A stretch of 42,296 nt of DNA, from positions 1-42,296 of the forward strand of contig SYGV01000135.1 in NCBI GenBank assembly GCA_005799365.1, given 5' to 3'. Position numbers and translations under genes: made by a program. The notes beneath the pieces were generated by a model, which was given only the letters and a program-made list of their open reading frames with translations, did not search any database and was not told where the DNA came from. The stretch is from Nitrospiraceae bacterium (GTDB taxonomy: Bacteria; Nitrospirota; Nitrospiria; Nitrospirales; Nitrospiraceae). Below are positions 1 through 8,024 of this stretch, in pieces; the first letter of the stretch is position 1; every line of letters begins with the position of its first letter.

Positions 1-531
1 CAGGTCCGCGCCGGCCCGCAGCACGAACGAAGCGGCGTCGAGATCGCGGGGAGTCGTGGACGCATAGGCCAGGGAGCCGGTTTCCTCGTAGAGCCCGATC
101 GCCAGCACCGTGGCCTCGAAGGGACTGAGGGGGAGCCCCTGGGCGTGCAGCCGCTCGATCAGGATCGTGGTGGTCGCCCCGACCGCCTCCACCACCGCTA
201 GGTCAGGGCGGAACGGCGGCGGCTCATCCGAGGAAGCAGCCGGGTGATGATCGTACACATGGATCGAGACACCCGGCCGGCCGCAGAGGTCTTTGAACGG
301 GCCGAGGCGCGACGGTTCGTGCGTATCCACGAGGATGAGTCTGGTGATTTGGGTGCAGTCCACGTCCTTCAGCCGGGCAAGCCCGAGGTCGTGGACGGCC
401 AGAAAGCTGCGGACCGTCTCCTGCATGCCGGCCGGCAGAGCCAGCGTCGCGCCAGGATAGAGCTTCCGCGCGGCCACCATGGAGGCTAGGCCGTCGAAAT
501 CCGCATTGATGTGAGTGGTGATCAGTTCCAT
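1..531 (-). CDS. DHH-family phosphoesterase, N-terminal part (cut by window edge)
   Basis: The reading frame is open from ATG at 531 down to base 1, giving the first 177 residues of a longer protein. It opens with the DHH motif I (THINADFDG, residues 6-14), then a motif II-like LVDTHEPSRLG, then the signature YDHH near residue 94. These Asp/His residues bind the Mn2+/Mg2+ pair in this superfamily. A DHH domain at the very N-terminus is typical of the bacterial DHH-DHHA1-CBS-poly(A) polymerase/CCA-adding fusion proteins, and also of stand-alone nanoRNase or exopolyphosphatase types. The C-terminal half that would decide between them lies outside the window. There is no Shine-Dalgarno; an extended -10 sits 6 nt before the ATG, suggesting a leaderless mRNA. 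The family call is secure, the exact substrate is not. Confidence 0.85.
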   Translation of the reverse strand, partial: MELITTHINADFDGLASMVAARKLYPGATLALPAGMQETVRSFLAVHDLGLARLKDVDCTQITRLILVDTHEPSRLGPFKDLCGRPGVSIHVYDHHPAASSDEPPPFRPDLAVVEAVGATTTILIERLHAQGLPLSPFEATVLAIGLYEETGSLAYASTTPRDLDAASFVLRAGADL

Positions 532-537
532 CGGGTC

Positions 538-546
538 ATTTTAGCA
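538..546 (-). promoter_or_regulatory. extended -10 promoter of the DHH gene, leaderless configuration
   Basis: On the minus strand TGC-TAAAAT (546 to 538) matches the extended -10 consensus with 5 of 6 bases in the hexamer. Six nucleotides (GACCCG) separate it from the ATG at 531, so transcription would start at or next to the start codon. The -35 is weak (TTAGCG at 17-18 bp). Confidence 0.5.
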
Positions 547-631
547 GGATTGCCGGGAACCGCTAAGAATGTGGGCTGGTCGGCGTTCATGGATGAACCG
601 ATCGGCCGCCTCCTTCCTCATTCATCGTTCA

Positions 632-1016
632 TCACTGTGCCTTGGCTTTCTGGGGCGGACCGTTCAATCGCCAATCGTATTCGAGGAATTCGACGGTATA
701 CAACGACGACTCCAAGTCGCGCGAGGTCTTGGTCCGTCACATACCGAGTCGCATAGCCGAGTACCGAGCCGCTTTGGGCGGCAAAGTCGGCCTCGAACCG
801 GCTGAGGATCGAGGATCATAGAGAGGGACGCGACTTTGCTCTCCCGATCGAATCGTTTCAGGCCGGGTCGTTGATGAAGGCGCGGGCGCGCTCGTCCAAC
901 TGCCCATCCAGCCGGCTCGCGTGATAGACTTCGGAGCGAAGCTTGGGGCAGGAGCGGGACGCGCAGACGATGGCAAAATGCACGCGCCGACGGCCATCCT
1001 GGCACTGCTCACGCAT
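632..1016 (-). pseudogene. DUF547 protein remnant, C-terminal part with frameshifts
   Basis: The stretch just after the DUF3047 stop reads as the core of a DUF547 protein: VHFAIVCASRSCPKL followed by a Leu/Arg-rich segment and FINDP, but it hits TGA at 858-860. In a second frame the text continues with FEADFAAQSG and GYATRYVTDQD, and in a third it ends with the DUF547-like C-terminus VEFLEYDWRLN and a stop at 632-634. The N-terminal half of a normal DUF547 protein (about 250 residues in all) is missing. An ATG at 1016-1014 overlaps the preceding TGA, so a 52-residue fragment could still be translated. The reading in three frames points to decay or to several sequencing indels. DUF547 function is unknown; members are usually exported. 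Confidence 0.7.
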
Positions 1017-1768
1017 CACTCGGCCTTCTTGAACAGGATATCGCCGTAGTAGGCGGTCGCCGTTTCTTTGGTGTTGTCGGTGTCGGTCATGATGGCGACG
1101 CCGGAGATCAGAGACGGCTCCTCGCCGAATGCGGCTTTGTAGTCCTCCAGCAGGTTCCGCTCTTCCGTGACCCAGGTGTTGAGCCGCTCCGCCCCGCTCT
1201 CCGTGACGACCATCTTGACCCGGTCCGTGTAGGGATTGGGCACAATCGTACCCTTGGGGGCCCTGCTTTCCCAAATATAGTTGATCGCGCCGAGCGGCGG
1301 ATACCGGCCGTAGAGCAACCGGACTGCTTCGTACTTGGCCTTCTCCAAGATCCCGACCTTGCCCGCGTCGTACTCGACGGTGATGTAAAGACGGGCCGGG
1401 TAATCGTCCCCTTCCTTTTTCGACACGTCGCCGTTCTTGTAGACGTTGGCCACTTTCCAGCGCCACTGGATGATCGGGTAGTCCTTCGGATTGATCCTGA
1501 TCTCCCTCGTCAGCCCGGAGGAGGCAGCCTCGCTCACCGCCTTGACGACCACCGATTCGCCGTCCTTCACCAGACTGTACCGAGTGTGCCGTTCGATCTT
1601 TTTGAAGGTCAGGGGCTGCCAGCCGGCCGGCGGGCCGTTGCCCTCCGCCTCCGCCGAGAACTTCCCGACCTCCAGCACTGAACCCGGTTCAGCCGACAGG
1701 CCAAGCGGGATAAGCAGCACCGCGATGCCCGCCGCCCAGGCCCCAGCAGATCGCATCGCTCGTTGCAT
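1016..1768 (-). CDS. exported DUF3047 family protein
   Basis: 250 residues from ATG at 1768; two in-frame GTGs lie just upstream (1774, 1771). The N-terminus has Arg residues, a hydrophobic stretch (about 11-25) and an Ala cleavage region (GLSAEPG), so it is probably secreted to the periplasm. The rest matches DUF3047: a beta-rich sequence with QWRWKV, DDYPARLYITVEYD, INYIWES and, near the end, SGVAIMTDTDNT. The fold suggests a carbohydrate-binding-like sandwich, but no function is established. The gene follows the flavoprotein gene with a 12-bp gap, so it is probably co-transcribed with it and with the TVP38 gene. The family is clear from these motifs; the role is unknown. Confidence 0.85.
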   Translation of the reverse strand: MQRAMRSAGAWAAGIAVLLIPLGLSAEPGSVLEVGKFSAEAEGNGPPAGWQPLTFKKIERHTRYSLVKDGESVVVKAVSEAASSGLTREIRINPKDYPIIQWRWKVANVYKNGDVSKKEGDDYPARLYITVEYDAGKVGILEKAKYEAVRLLYGRYPPLGAINYIWESRAPKGTIVPNPYTDRVKMVVTESGAERLNTWVTEERNLLEDYKAAFGEEPSLISGVAIMTDTDNTKETATAYYGDILFKKAE

Positions 1769-1780
1769 CACCACCGCTCG

Positions 1781-3322
1781 CTACCGACGCATCCAGGCGA
1801 AGAGTTTGGTCAGCAATGTCTTCTTGCCCTGGGTGAACGTCGTTTTGCGCCAGGCATTCGCCACCTTCTTGACCACGTCGCCCTGGGTCGGATAGGGGTG
1901 GATCGTCCCGCAGATCGTATTCAAGCCCTTGCCTGCCTTCATCACGACCGAGAACTCGTTGATCAGATCGCCCGCATGGGCCGCCACGATGGTCGCACCA
2001 AGGATCTTGTCGGTTCCCTTCCGGGCGTGGACCCGCGCAAAGCCTTCCTCCTCCCCGTCCAGGATCGCCCGGTCCACCTCGTCCAACTTGCAGGTGAAGG
2101 TCTCGACCGCAATCCCCTTGGCCTTCGCCTCTGCCTCGTACAGGCCGACGTGCGCCACTTCCGGTTCCGTAAAGGTGACCCAGGGCATGATCAGCGACTC
2201 GACGCCGGCATAGCCCAGCCCGCAGGGATGAGGAAACAGCGCGTTCTGAATCACGATCTGCGCCATGGCATCGGCGGCATGGGTGAACTTGTACCGGGAG
2301 CAGACGTCCCCCGCTGCGAAGATGTTCGGATTGCTTGTCTGCAAGCGATCGTTCACCGCCAGGCCTGTCTTGTCATATGCCACGCCGGCTGTTTCCAATC
2401 CGAGCCCTTCCACGTTCGGCGTACGGCCGGCGCCGACCAGGATGGCATCAACGGTCACGTCATAGTGTTGCCCATGGGAATCCACCGTCAGCCGCTTGCC
2501 GCCCTCGGTCGTGGCAACGCTGAGGTCCTTGCCGCAGCAGAGCAGCTTGACCCCGTCTCGGAGCATGGATTGGAGGACGATCTCGGCCGCGTCCCGGTCC
2601 TCGTTCGGCAGGATGCCGTGCATCGCCTCGACGATGCACACTCGGCTGCCGAACCGGGCGAAGGCCTGGGCCAGCTCGCACCCGATCGGTCCGGCCCCGA
2701 TGACCGCCAGGCGTGCCGGAAGATCGGTCAACGTAAAGACCGTTTCGTTCGTGAGATAGCCGGCCTCCTGCAGGCCGGGCACGGGTGGAATGGAGGCGCG
2801 CGCGCCGGTGCAGATCGCTGCTTTGACGAAGCGCAGCCTCTTCCCGCCGACTGCGACCGTCTCAGACCCGGTGAACCGGCCTTCGCCGATGAACACGTCC
2901 ACCCCTAGGTTCTTAAACCGCTGGGCGGAATCAACGGGACTGATCCGGGCGCGCAGCTTCCGCATTCTCGCCATCGCCGCCGAAAAGTTGTACTTCACGC
3001 CGGCCGGCATGTGCACGCCGAACTCGTCCGCGCGCGTGAGGTCGGCCCAGGCCCGCGCCGCCCGGATCACGCCCTTGGACGGCACGCAGCCGACGTTCAA
3101 ACAGTCCCCGCCCATCAAGTGCTTCTCGATCAAGGCCACCTTGGCTCCCAAGGCCGAAGCGACCGCCGCCGTCACCAGACCGGCCGTGCCGGCGCCGATC
3201 ACAACGAGGTTGTACCGATCGGCCGGCTCGGGGTTCACCCAATCGGGCGGATGGACGTTCTTGACCAGGGCCCGGTTGTGCTCGTCGTCCGGAAGCACCG
3301 TGACGGTTTCGTATGGGCTCAC
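1781..3322 (-). CDS. MerA/lipoamide-dehydrogenase-like FAD disulfide oxidoreductase
   Basis: 513 residues from a GTG preceded by GAGGAG about 9 nt upstream. It has an FAD-binding Rossmann motif (VIGAGTAGLV, about residue 40), the redox-active disulfide GGDCLNVGCVPSK (about 72-84), a second dinucleotide fold (AVIGAGPIGCE) and the C-terminal dimerisation domain. The C-terminal active-site motif is HPYPTQGD rather than the HxHPTxxE of lipoamide dehydrogenase. It lacks the vicinal C-terminal Cys pair and the N-terminal HMA domain of true mercuric reductases, so mercury reduction is doubtful. Proteins of this type often sit next to TVP38/TMEM64 genes, as here, and are frequently annotated as mercuric reductase. 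It probably reduces a low-molecular disulfide or quinone with NAD(P)H; the substrate cannot be read from sequence. Confidence 0.88.
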   Translation of the reverse strand: MSPYETVTVLPDDEHNRALVKNVHPPDWVNPEPADRYNLVVIGAGTAGLVTAAVASALGAKVALIEKHLMGGDCLNVGCVPSKGVIRAARAWADLTRADEFGVHMPAGVKYNFSAAMARMRKLRARISPVDSAQRFKNLGVDVFIGEGRFTGSETVAVGGKRLRFVKAAICTGARASIPPVPGLQEAGYLTNETVFTLTDLPARLAVIGAGPIGCELAQAFARFGSRVCIVEAMHGILPNEDRDAAEIVLQSMLRDGVKLLCCGKDLSVATTEGGKRLTVDSHGQHYDVTVDAILVGAGRTPNVEGLGLETAGVAYDKTGLAVNDRLQTSNPNIFAAGDVCSRYKFTHAADAMAQIVIQNALFPHPCGLGYAGVESLIMPWVTFTEPEVAHVGLYEAEAKAKGIAVETFTCKLDEVDRAILDGEEEGFARVHARKGTDKILGATIVAAHAGDLINEFSVVMKAGKGLNTICGTIHPYPTQGDVVKKVANAWRKTTFTQGKKTLLTKLFAWMRR

Positions 3323-3358
3323 GGAACAATTCTCCTCGTCAGGCGGGACCGGCGCCAG

Positions 3359-4084
3359 TCACCCTGACTTCTTGGTCGCATATTTCTGGTAGAGCGGCGG
3401 CACCAAGGCCAGCAAGCCCAGGAGCGTAAAGGCTATCAGCACGTTGGGCGAGGCGATCTCTTTGAGCGAATTAATCGTGCCCAACTGCCGACCCGCATAA
3501 GCATAGACGAAGGTGCCGGGGATGATGCCGATGGCCGTGGCCAGCACATAGGTGCCAAGGGGCATGCGTGTGAGTCCGCATAGCGGATTAATCAGAAAGA
3601 AAGGAGCCACCGGAATGAGGCGCAGCGTCATCAGATAGCTGAAGCCGTTTTTCGATACCCCGTCCTGGATGAGACGGAGATAGCCGCCGAACTTGCCCTC
3701 TATCCAGTCCCTGAACAGATAGCGCGCTGCGAGAAACGCCAGGGTCGCGCCGCTCGTGGCCCCCAGGTTGACGTACACCGTCCCCGCCACGCTGCCGAAG
3801 AGGAGGCCTCCGGCCAGGGTGAAAAACACGGCGCCCGGCAGGGAGGCGGAGACCAGCAGACAGTAGGAGCCGATGAAGATGACGACGGATGCAAGATAAT
3901 GCTCTTCCGTAAACAGCAGCAGGCGATCGCGGTTGGCTTTGAGCGACTCGATGGAGAGGTACCGGCCCAGGTCGAAATAGAAGAACCCGCCGATGGCCGC
4001 GGCAAGCAGCAGAGCGATCACGATCTTCCCCTTGCCGGAAGCGTTTTCCGCCTCATTCTGGTCCATGGATGCCGGCATCGTCAC
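3359..4084 (-). CDS. TVP38/TMEM64 (VTT domain) membrane protein
   Basis: 241 residues from a GTG whose bases overlap the debranching-enzyme stop (GTGA, 4084-4081); an ATG at 4078 is an alternative. A hydrophilic N-terminus is followed by a membrane segment (about 20-36) and then the VTT core: a LPGAVFFTLAGGLLFG segment, the F-x-x-x-R stretch FLAARYLFRDW, and the characteristic LRLIPVAPFFLINPLCG. Several further membrane segments follow and the tail is short and basic. The family (DedA superfamily) is linked to membrane lipid movement. It is encoded between the debranching enzyme and the flavoprotein with a tight junction, so the three are probably one transcript. No specific substrate can be assigned. 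Confidence 0.9.
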   Translation of the reverse strand: MTMPASMDQNEAENASGKGKIVIALLLAAAIGGFFYFDLGRYLSIESLKANRDRLLLFTEEHYLASVVIFIGSYCLLVSASLPGAVFFTLAGGLLFGSVAGTVYVNLGATSGATLAFLAARYLFRDWIEGKFGGYLRLIQDGVSKNGFSYLMTLRLIPVAPFFLINPLCGLTRMPLGTYVLATAIGIIPGTFVYAYAGRQLGTINSLKEIASPNVLIAFTLLGLLALVPPLYQKYATKKSG

Positions 4085-6168
4085 AAATCGGTTTTCCCTG
4101 TCCCGGTCTTTGGAAAAGGCTCGGACCGGCGCTTGGATGAGGCCGCACGGCTGTCCGGTGCAAGACTGTGGACGTCTTCGACGAGGGCGCGGAGCGGCTC
4201 GGCCACCGACCAGGCCTGCGCGAAACAGCCACGGGGCCGGTGCGGCGGATCGCCGTCGAAAATTTCCGAGACCTGGTCCAAGCCTGCCTCTCCCAGATGC
4301 CGCTCGATCCCCTCAAAAAAATCACGCGCTTTTTTTCGAGCACCCGGGCTCCCTTCGTGGGTTGTGATCCAGGCCGTCACGAAGGCGCCCAAGAGGTAGG
4401 CCCAGACCGTACCCTGGTGATAGGCCCCGTCCCGATCGACCGCGCCGCCCCCGTAGCAAGGCTGGTACTGGGGGTCGCTCGGCGACAGGGTCCGTAATCC
4501 GACCGGCGTCAACAACTCGCCCTCCACGGCTTGGACGACGCTCCAGGCCTGCTCCTCCTCCAAGAGCCGGTCGCCCAGCGCCACGGCATAGAGTTGATTG
4601 GGCCTGAGGCTCGGGTCGTCTCCCTGCTCCCCGTCGACCAGGTCATAGAGGTACCCGCCGTCCCCATACCAGAACCTGGCGCGGAACGACTCGATCGCGC
4701 GCGCGCGATCATCCGCGCAGCGTTTGGCATAGGCCCGGTCGCCGAACCGGACGGCCAATGCCTCGCCGACCGCCAGGGCATGGACCCAGAGGGCCTGGAT
4801 TTCCACCGCCTTGCCCCGACGGGGCGTCACCACCCAATCTCCCACCTTGGCGTCCATCCACGTCAGTTGCACGCCGGGCGCGCCGCCCGTCACCAGACCG
4901 TCGTCGTCCATCCGAATCCCGTAACGGGTCCCACGGCGATACCCGTCCAGCACGGCCCTCACGGCCGGCCAGCCGACTCGTTTGACCGAGGTCGCGTCTC
5001 CCGTATAGTCCAGGTACCTCCCGACAGCCCGGACAAACCAGAGCGACGCGTCGATCGTGTTGTATTCCGGGACCTCGCCCGCGTCCGGAAACCGATTCGG
5101 GACCATCCCCTCCGAGATGTGCGCGGCGAAGGCGGCGATGATTTGTCTGGCCTCGGCATACCGACCAGTGACCAGACAGAGGCCCGGCAGGCAGATGAAC
5201 GTATCCCGCCCCCAGTCGGTGAACCAGGGGTACCCGGCGATCACCGTCTTTTGACGGCCCCGTTCGACAATGTAGGCCTCGGAGGCCCGCCACAAGGCAC
5301 GGATGAGCGGGTCATCGGTGGGCGCCTGCTTCATAACGTCTTCGAGTCGGCGCGACGGCAACCGGCGACGCCGCTCCTCGCGGATCGCATCCTCCACATC
5401 GGCCTGGGTCGCGGCCTCGGTCGCGAAGACCACCTGCGCCGGCTGCCGGTCCGCCAGCGTAAACGTCAGGTCGCCGGGCCTCCACCAGTCTTCCTCGAAA
5501 TCCAAGCCCCGTTCCTGTTCGACCGGATACTGTACCCGGCGATACCAGTCCGGGTCATGCCGATAGCTGCCGTTGTGCAGGGCTTTGACGGCCGGGAGAT
5601 CATGGTACGGCTGCCACGTGACCGAACCCTTCTTGACCAGGGCCTCAGGCCGCACGGCTCCGTTCTCCCGGTGAAGGCCATGGTGGTCCCGTCCGGTGAG
5701 CATGGGCTTGACGCAGAGTTGGACCGGTTTCGTTCCCCGACCAAGCAACGTCCAGCGGACAACCACCAGATCTCGTCCCTGCGGACAGAAGATTTCCCTG
5801 GTCAGTCGGACCCAGCCGACCTCGTAGGTCCAGGTCGGCCAGGGATCGATCGAGAAGCCGACGCAAGTCTTATAGCCCTCCGGGTGGACCACGCCGGGAT
5901 ACAGATTACAGGACAGAGCCGAGGCCTGTCCCCCGACCTCCAGGCTCTCCTCCAGGTGGTTCACCAGGACCACTCGGTCGACCGGAGGACGCCTGGCAAT
6001 CAGCAGCAGCCCATGGTACCGGCGCGTATTCGGTCCGGCCACCGTGCCGGAGGCAAACCCACCGCGGCCGTTCGGTTCGAGCCATTCCAGGCTCAACGCG
6101 CGACCCAGATTTTGACAGTCCGAGGCGGGAATGTTCACGAGGCGTTGTTCATCCGGTTCAATGCACAC
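4081..6168 (-). CDS. glycogen debranching enzyme, archaeal type (amylo-alpha-1,6-glucosidase)
   Basis: About 695 residues from a GTG at 6168; there is no good ribosome site, so the start is uncertain by some codons. The N-terminal domain carries the family text EWLEPNGRGGFASGT and RRYHGLL. The C-terminal (alpha/alpha) barrel has WFTDWGRDTFICLPGL, NRFPDAGEVPEYNTIDASLWF and GTVWAYLLGAF, which contain the acidic residues and aromatic subsites of the GDE_C glycosidase domain. It should hydrolyse alpha-1,6 branches in cytoplasmic glycogen. Length is normal for the archaeal-type family (about 650-700). The first gene of a minus-strand unit with the TVP38 and flavoprotein genes. A7 and T7 runs near 4314-4336 lie inside the frame and do not disturb it. 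Confidence 0.92.
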   Translation of the reverse strand: MCIEPDEQRLVNIPASDCQNLGRALSLEWLEPNGRGGFASGTVAGPNTRRYHGLLLIARRPPVDRVVLVNHLEESLEVGGQASALSCNLYPGVVHPEGYKTCVGFSIDPWPTWTYEVGWVRLTREIFCPQGRDLVVVRWTLLGRGTKPVQLCVKPMLTGRDHHGLHRENGAVRPEALVKKGSVTWQPYHDLPAVKALHNGSYRHDPDWYRRVQYPVEQERGLDFEEDWWRPGDLTFTLADRQPAQVVFATEAATQADVEDAIREERRRRLPSRRLEDVMKQAPTDDPLIRALWRASEAYIVERGRQKTVIAGYPWFTDWGRDTFICLPGLCLVTGRYAEARQIIAAFAAHISEGMVPNRFPDAGEVPEYNTIDASLWFVRAVGRYLDYTGDATSVKRVGWPAVRAVLDGYRRGTRYGIRMDDDGLVTGGAPGVQLTWMDAKVGDWVVTPRRGKAVEIQALWVHALAVGEALAVRFGDRAYAKRCADDRARAIESFRARFWYGDGGYLYDLVDGEQGDDPSLRPNQLYAVALGDRLLEEEQAWSVVQAVEGELLTPVGLRTLSPSDPQYQPCYGGGAVDRDGAYHQGTVWAYLLGAFVTAWITTHEGSPGARKKARDFFEGIERHLGEAGLDQVSEIFDGDPPHRPRGCFAQAWSVAEPLRALVEDVHSLAPDSRAASSKRRSEPFPKTGTGKTDL

Positions 6169-6187
6169 GGACTAGACAGAGGTCGGT

Positions 6188-6193
6188 ATCCTA
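6188..6193 (-). promoter_or_regulatory. -10-like box upstream of the debranching enzyme gene
   Basis: Minus-strand TGG-TAGGAT (TAGGAT at 6193-6188) resembles an extended -10. It lies 19 nt before the GTG at 6168. No convincing -35 is present at the right distance. Confidence 0.3.
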
Positions 6194-6370
6194 CCACAAA
6201 GAGGACGGGCCGCAGCCACCAACACAGTAGTTTATCGTCTGGCCGAGGAAAAGACCGGCACCTGACAGGTAGAGCCGGGGGATAAGGGGCAGGGCAAAAA
6301 AGACGGCATCCGCCGAGCCCGCTCAAGTTCACCGGACGCCTAGCGATACTCATCCCAGGAGGGCTTGCAC

Positions 6371-6559
6371 GTGACCGGTATCATGTTCAACTTGTTCTCG
6401 TTGATGGCCGGCCTGGGCATCGTTGGAATGGCCGGCGGCTCCTGGTTCCTTGCCGGCCCCTTCGTCGTCTTCTGGGGTCTCGGCTTGGCGATCAGCATCG
6501 TCCAGTGGTGGCAGTGGGAACGACGCCTGGCGCCGACGCTCCGCTCCCATCGTTGCTGA
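6371..6559 (+). CDS. small two-helix membrane protein, unknown function
   Basis: 62 residues. A strong ribosome site, AGGAGGG (6357-6363), lies 7 nt before GTG at 6371, which I prefer over the in-frame TTG at 6365 (only 1 nt from that site). Nearly the whole protein is hydrophobic: one segment about residues 4-20 (FNLFSLMAGLGIVGMAG) and a second about 22-41 (FLAGPFVVFWGLGLAIS), followed by a short Trp/Arg-rich tail (QWWQWERR) that should face the cytoplasm. No family is recognised. It stands alone, convergent to msrA with a 24-bp gap. The good ribosome site and clean membrane topology support it; conservation is untested. Confidence 0.6.
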   Translation: MTGIMFNLFSLMAGLGIVGMAGGSWFLAGPFVVFWGLGLAISIVQWWQWERRLAPTLRSHRC

Positions 6560-6583
6560 ATCGTCGCGCCAGGCGGCGGAGCC

Positions 6584-7216
6584 CTATCCTTTACTGCTCC
6601 CCCAGAGCTGCGCCAGTCTCTGGGCGCGGCCGCAGTTGTGCTTGTAAAATTTGTACCGGATGGGGTTCTTTTTATAGAAGTCCTGGTGGTACTCCTCGGC
6701 CGCAAAGAAGGTCGAGGCCGGGACGATCTGGGTCACGACCGGCTCCTTGAAGGGCTTGGTCGCCTCCACTTTCTTTTTGGATTCCTCCGCCAGTCGCTTC
6801 TGCTCTTCGTTGTGATAAAAAATGGCCGAACGGTACTGGCTCCCCTGGTCGCAGAACTGCCGGTCCGGCGTCGTCGGATCGATGTTGCGCCAGAAGACCT
6901 CCAGCAGCTGGCTGTAGCTCACCTTCGCCGGGTCGTAGAGGATTTCCACCGACTCGGCATGGCCGGTTCCGCCTGCCGAGACCTCTTCATAGGTCGGGTT
7001 GGCTCTCTGGCCTCCCGTATAACCGGAGGTGGCGGAGACGACTCCGTCAATATCCTGGAACGCTTCCTCCACGCACCAGAAACAGCCGCCGGCGAAGGTG
7101 GCCTTCGCCGGTTGGCCGGCCCCTGTCCCCTGTTCAGCCCCTGTCGCAGTCGAACCCAGCGCTGCCAGCAAGACAGAGGCAAGCAGCAGGTTGATGCCCA
7201 TCCGACTCCTGTTCAT
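6584..7216 (-). CDS. msrA: periplasmic peptide methionine sulfoxide reductase A
   Basis: 210 residues from ATG at 7216, chosen because GAGGAAGGGG lies just upstream; the frame stays open further upstream but that part has no protein character. Residues 1-27 form a signal peptide (MNRSRMG, then a Leu/Ala core, ending ATGAEQG). The catalytic motif GGCFWC places the active Cys at 45 and a second Cys at 48. The domain continues with GYTGG, GHAE-VEI, FWRNIDPTTPDRQFCDQGSQYRS and the C-terminal resolving Cys at 195 in KHNCGRAQ. It reduces methionine-S-sulfoxide in proteins; the signal peptide places it outside the cytoplasm, where it needs an exported thiol donor. Single gene; no msrB domain is fused. 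Confidence 0.95.
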   Translation of the reverse strand: MNRSRMGINLLLASVLLAALGSTATGAEQGTGAGQPAKATFAGGCFWCVEEAFQDIDGVVSATSGYTGGQRANPTYEEVSAGGTGHAESVEILYDPAKVSYSQLLEVFWRNIDPTTPDRQFCDQGSQYRSAIFYHNEEQKRLAEESKKKVEATKPFKEPVVTQIVPASTFFAAEEYHQDFYKKNPIRYKFYKHNCGRAQRLAQLWGSSKG

Positions 7217-7676
7217 ATCCCCTTCCTCTCGTACATCCATCCTCCTGTACCCCTTCGAGCCTGACCGAGGTTTGGATTCCACCGCCTGCGCAACAGGCGC
7301 CCTGCCCCTAAGTCGGAAGGACCGGCGGTTTCTTACACCCAAGAGGGGCGAAACAGGGACAGGACAAGAGTGTCGGTTTATCCCTTCTCGCTTGCCGGCG
7401 CCGGCTCGGCCGGTTGGATTCCCGTTGCATTGGCCGGCAGGGCAAAACGGAAGGTCCTGGCGTCGCACGTTTTAGGACGAAGCTCGGAGAGGAGCTAGGG
7501 GGGGCGGGGGTTTCGTTTTGATGCGAACACCCGGCTATCCGGCCCCCTCGCGCACAGCGGAATACGGGGCTCAGCAGGCTGTTGAAAAACTATCGTGGCC
7601 CCACTCGGACACCAATGGCTCGATGGTCTGGGACAACATGAGAATCCCCCGCAGGATGGCCTTTTTCAACATCCCG
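7217..7676. other. gene-free spacer upstream of msrA
   Basis: About 460 bp without a convincing gene. It holds the msrA leader, a G-rich run (AGGGGGGGCGGGGG near 7497-7511) and the inverted-repeat element at 7581-7670. Open frames here (for example 7518-7847 plus) run across the repeat and have no family match or ribosome site. Confidence 0.6.
7581..7670. repeat. short inverted-repeat element (MITE-like)
   Basis: GTTGAAAAA at 7581-7589 is repeated in inverse orientation at 7662-7670 (TTTTTCAAC), enclosing 72 bp with no gene. The outer flanks are partly matched (GGCT and GGGAT before the 9-mer). The same ends, in diverged form, bound the larger element at 19433-19591. Confidence 0.5.
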
Positions 7677-7862
7677 TTAGTTCCAGGTCACGCTGTCCTG
7701 GTTAACCAGGAAGTCGATCAATTCGATGCTGTCCTGAAGCTCGGCTTGGGCATGCTCGGACATCGGCAGCACGGCCCCCACCGGACGCCCCACTTCGAGG
7801 TCTTCCAGGGAGGGAAGCCCCTGGGGGCTTGGCTTTTCATGTTCTGAACGGAAGGCGGCCAT
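7677..7862 (-). CDS. short hypothetical protein
   Basis: 61 residues from ATG at 7862 with AAGGAGA (7873-7867) 4 nt upstream. The protein is acidic and looks like a real soluble product: it starts MAAFRSEHEKPSPQG, has SLEDLEVGRPVGAVLP in the middle, and ends in a likely amphipathic helix (AELQDSIELIDFLVNQ). No family is recognised. It stops directly at the inverted-repeat element. The ribosome site and helix pattern argue for translation; the small size keeps confidence moderate. Confidence 0.5.
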   Translation of the reverse strand: MAAFRSEHEKPSPQGLPSLEDLEVGRPVGAVLPMSEHAQAELQDSIELIDFLVNQDSVTWN

Positions 7863-8024
7863 CGGCTCTCCTTACTTTCACCAGCCTATTCGACCGACGC
7901 CTTAAAAACATAAGCAAGGACTGCGCCAAGCCAAGGGAACGACTTCATCATACCACAAGAAGTCGGCAGCGAAGACAGGAGGCAACACTCGCCGGACAGA
8001 GAAACCATCAGCCGACCGTACGGT

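Noticed and set aside
1763-2908. Long plus-strand open frame of 381 codons
   Set aside because: It is antisense to the MerA-like flavoprotein, whose motifs are on the minus strand; the plus frame has no family text and is a product of high GC.
4314-4336. A7 and T7 tracts inside the debranching enzyme gene as a frameshift site
   Set aside because: The frame continues through both runs with correct family sequence on both sides.
4531-6285. 584-codon plus-strand open frame
   Set aside because: Antisense to the glycogen debranching enzyme, which has clear catalytic motifs; no ribosome site or family text on the plus strand.
7518-7847. 109-codon plus-strand frame
   Set aside because: It runs through the inverted-repeat element, has no ribosome site, and overlaps the better-supported minus-strand gene at 7677-7862.
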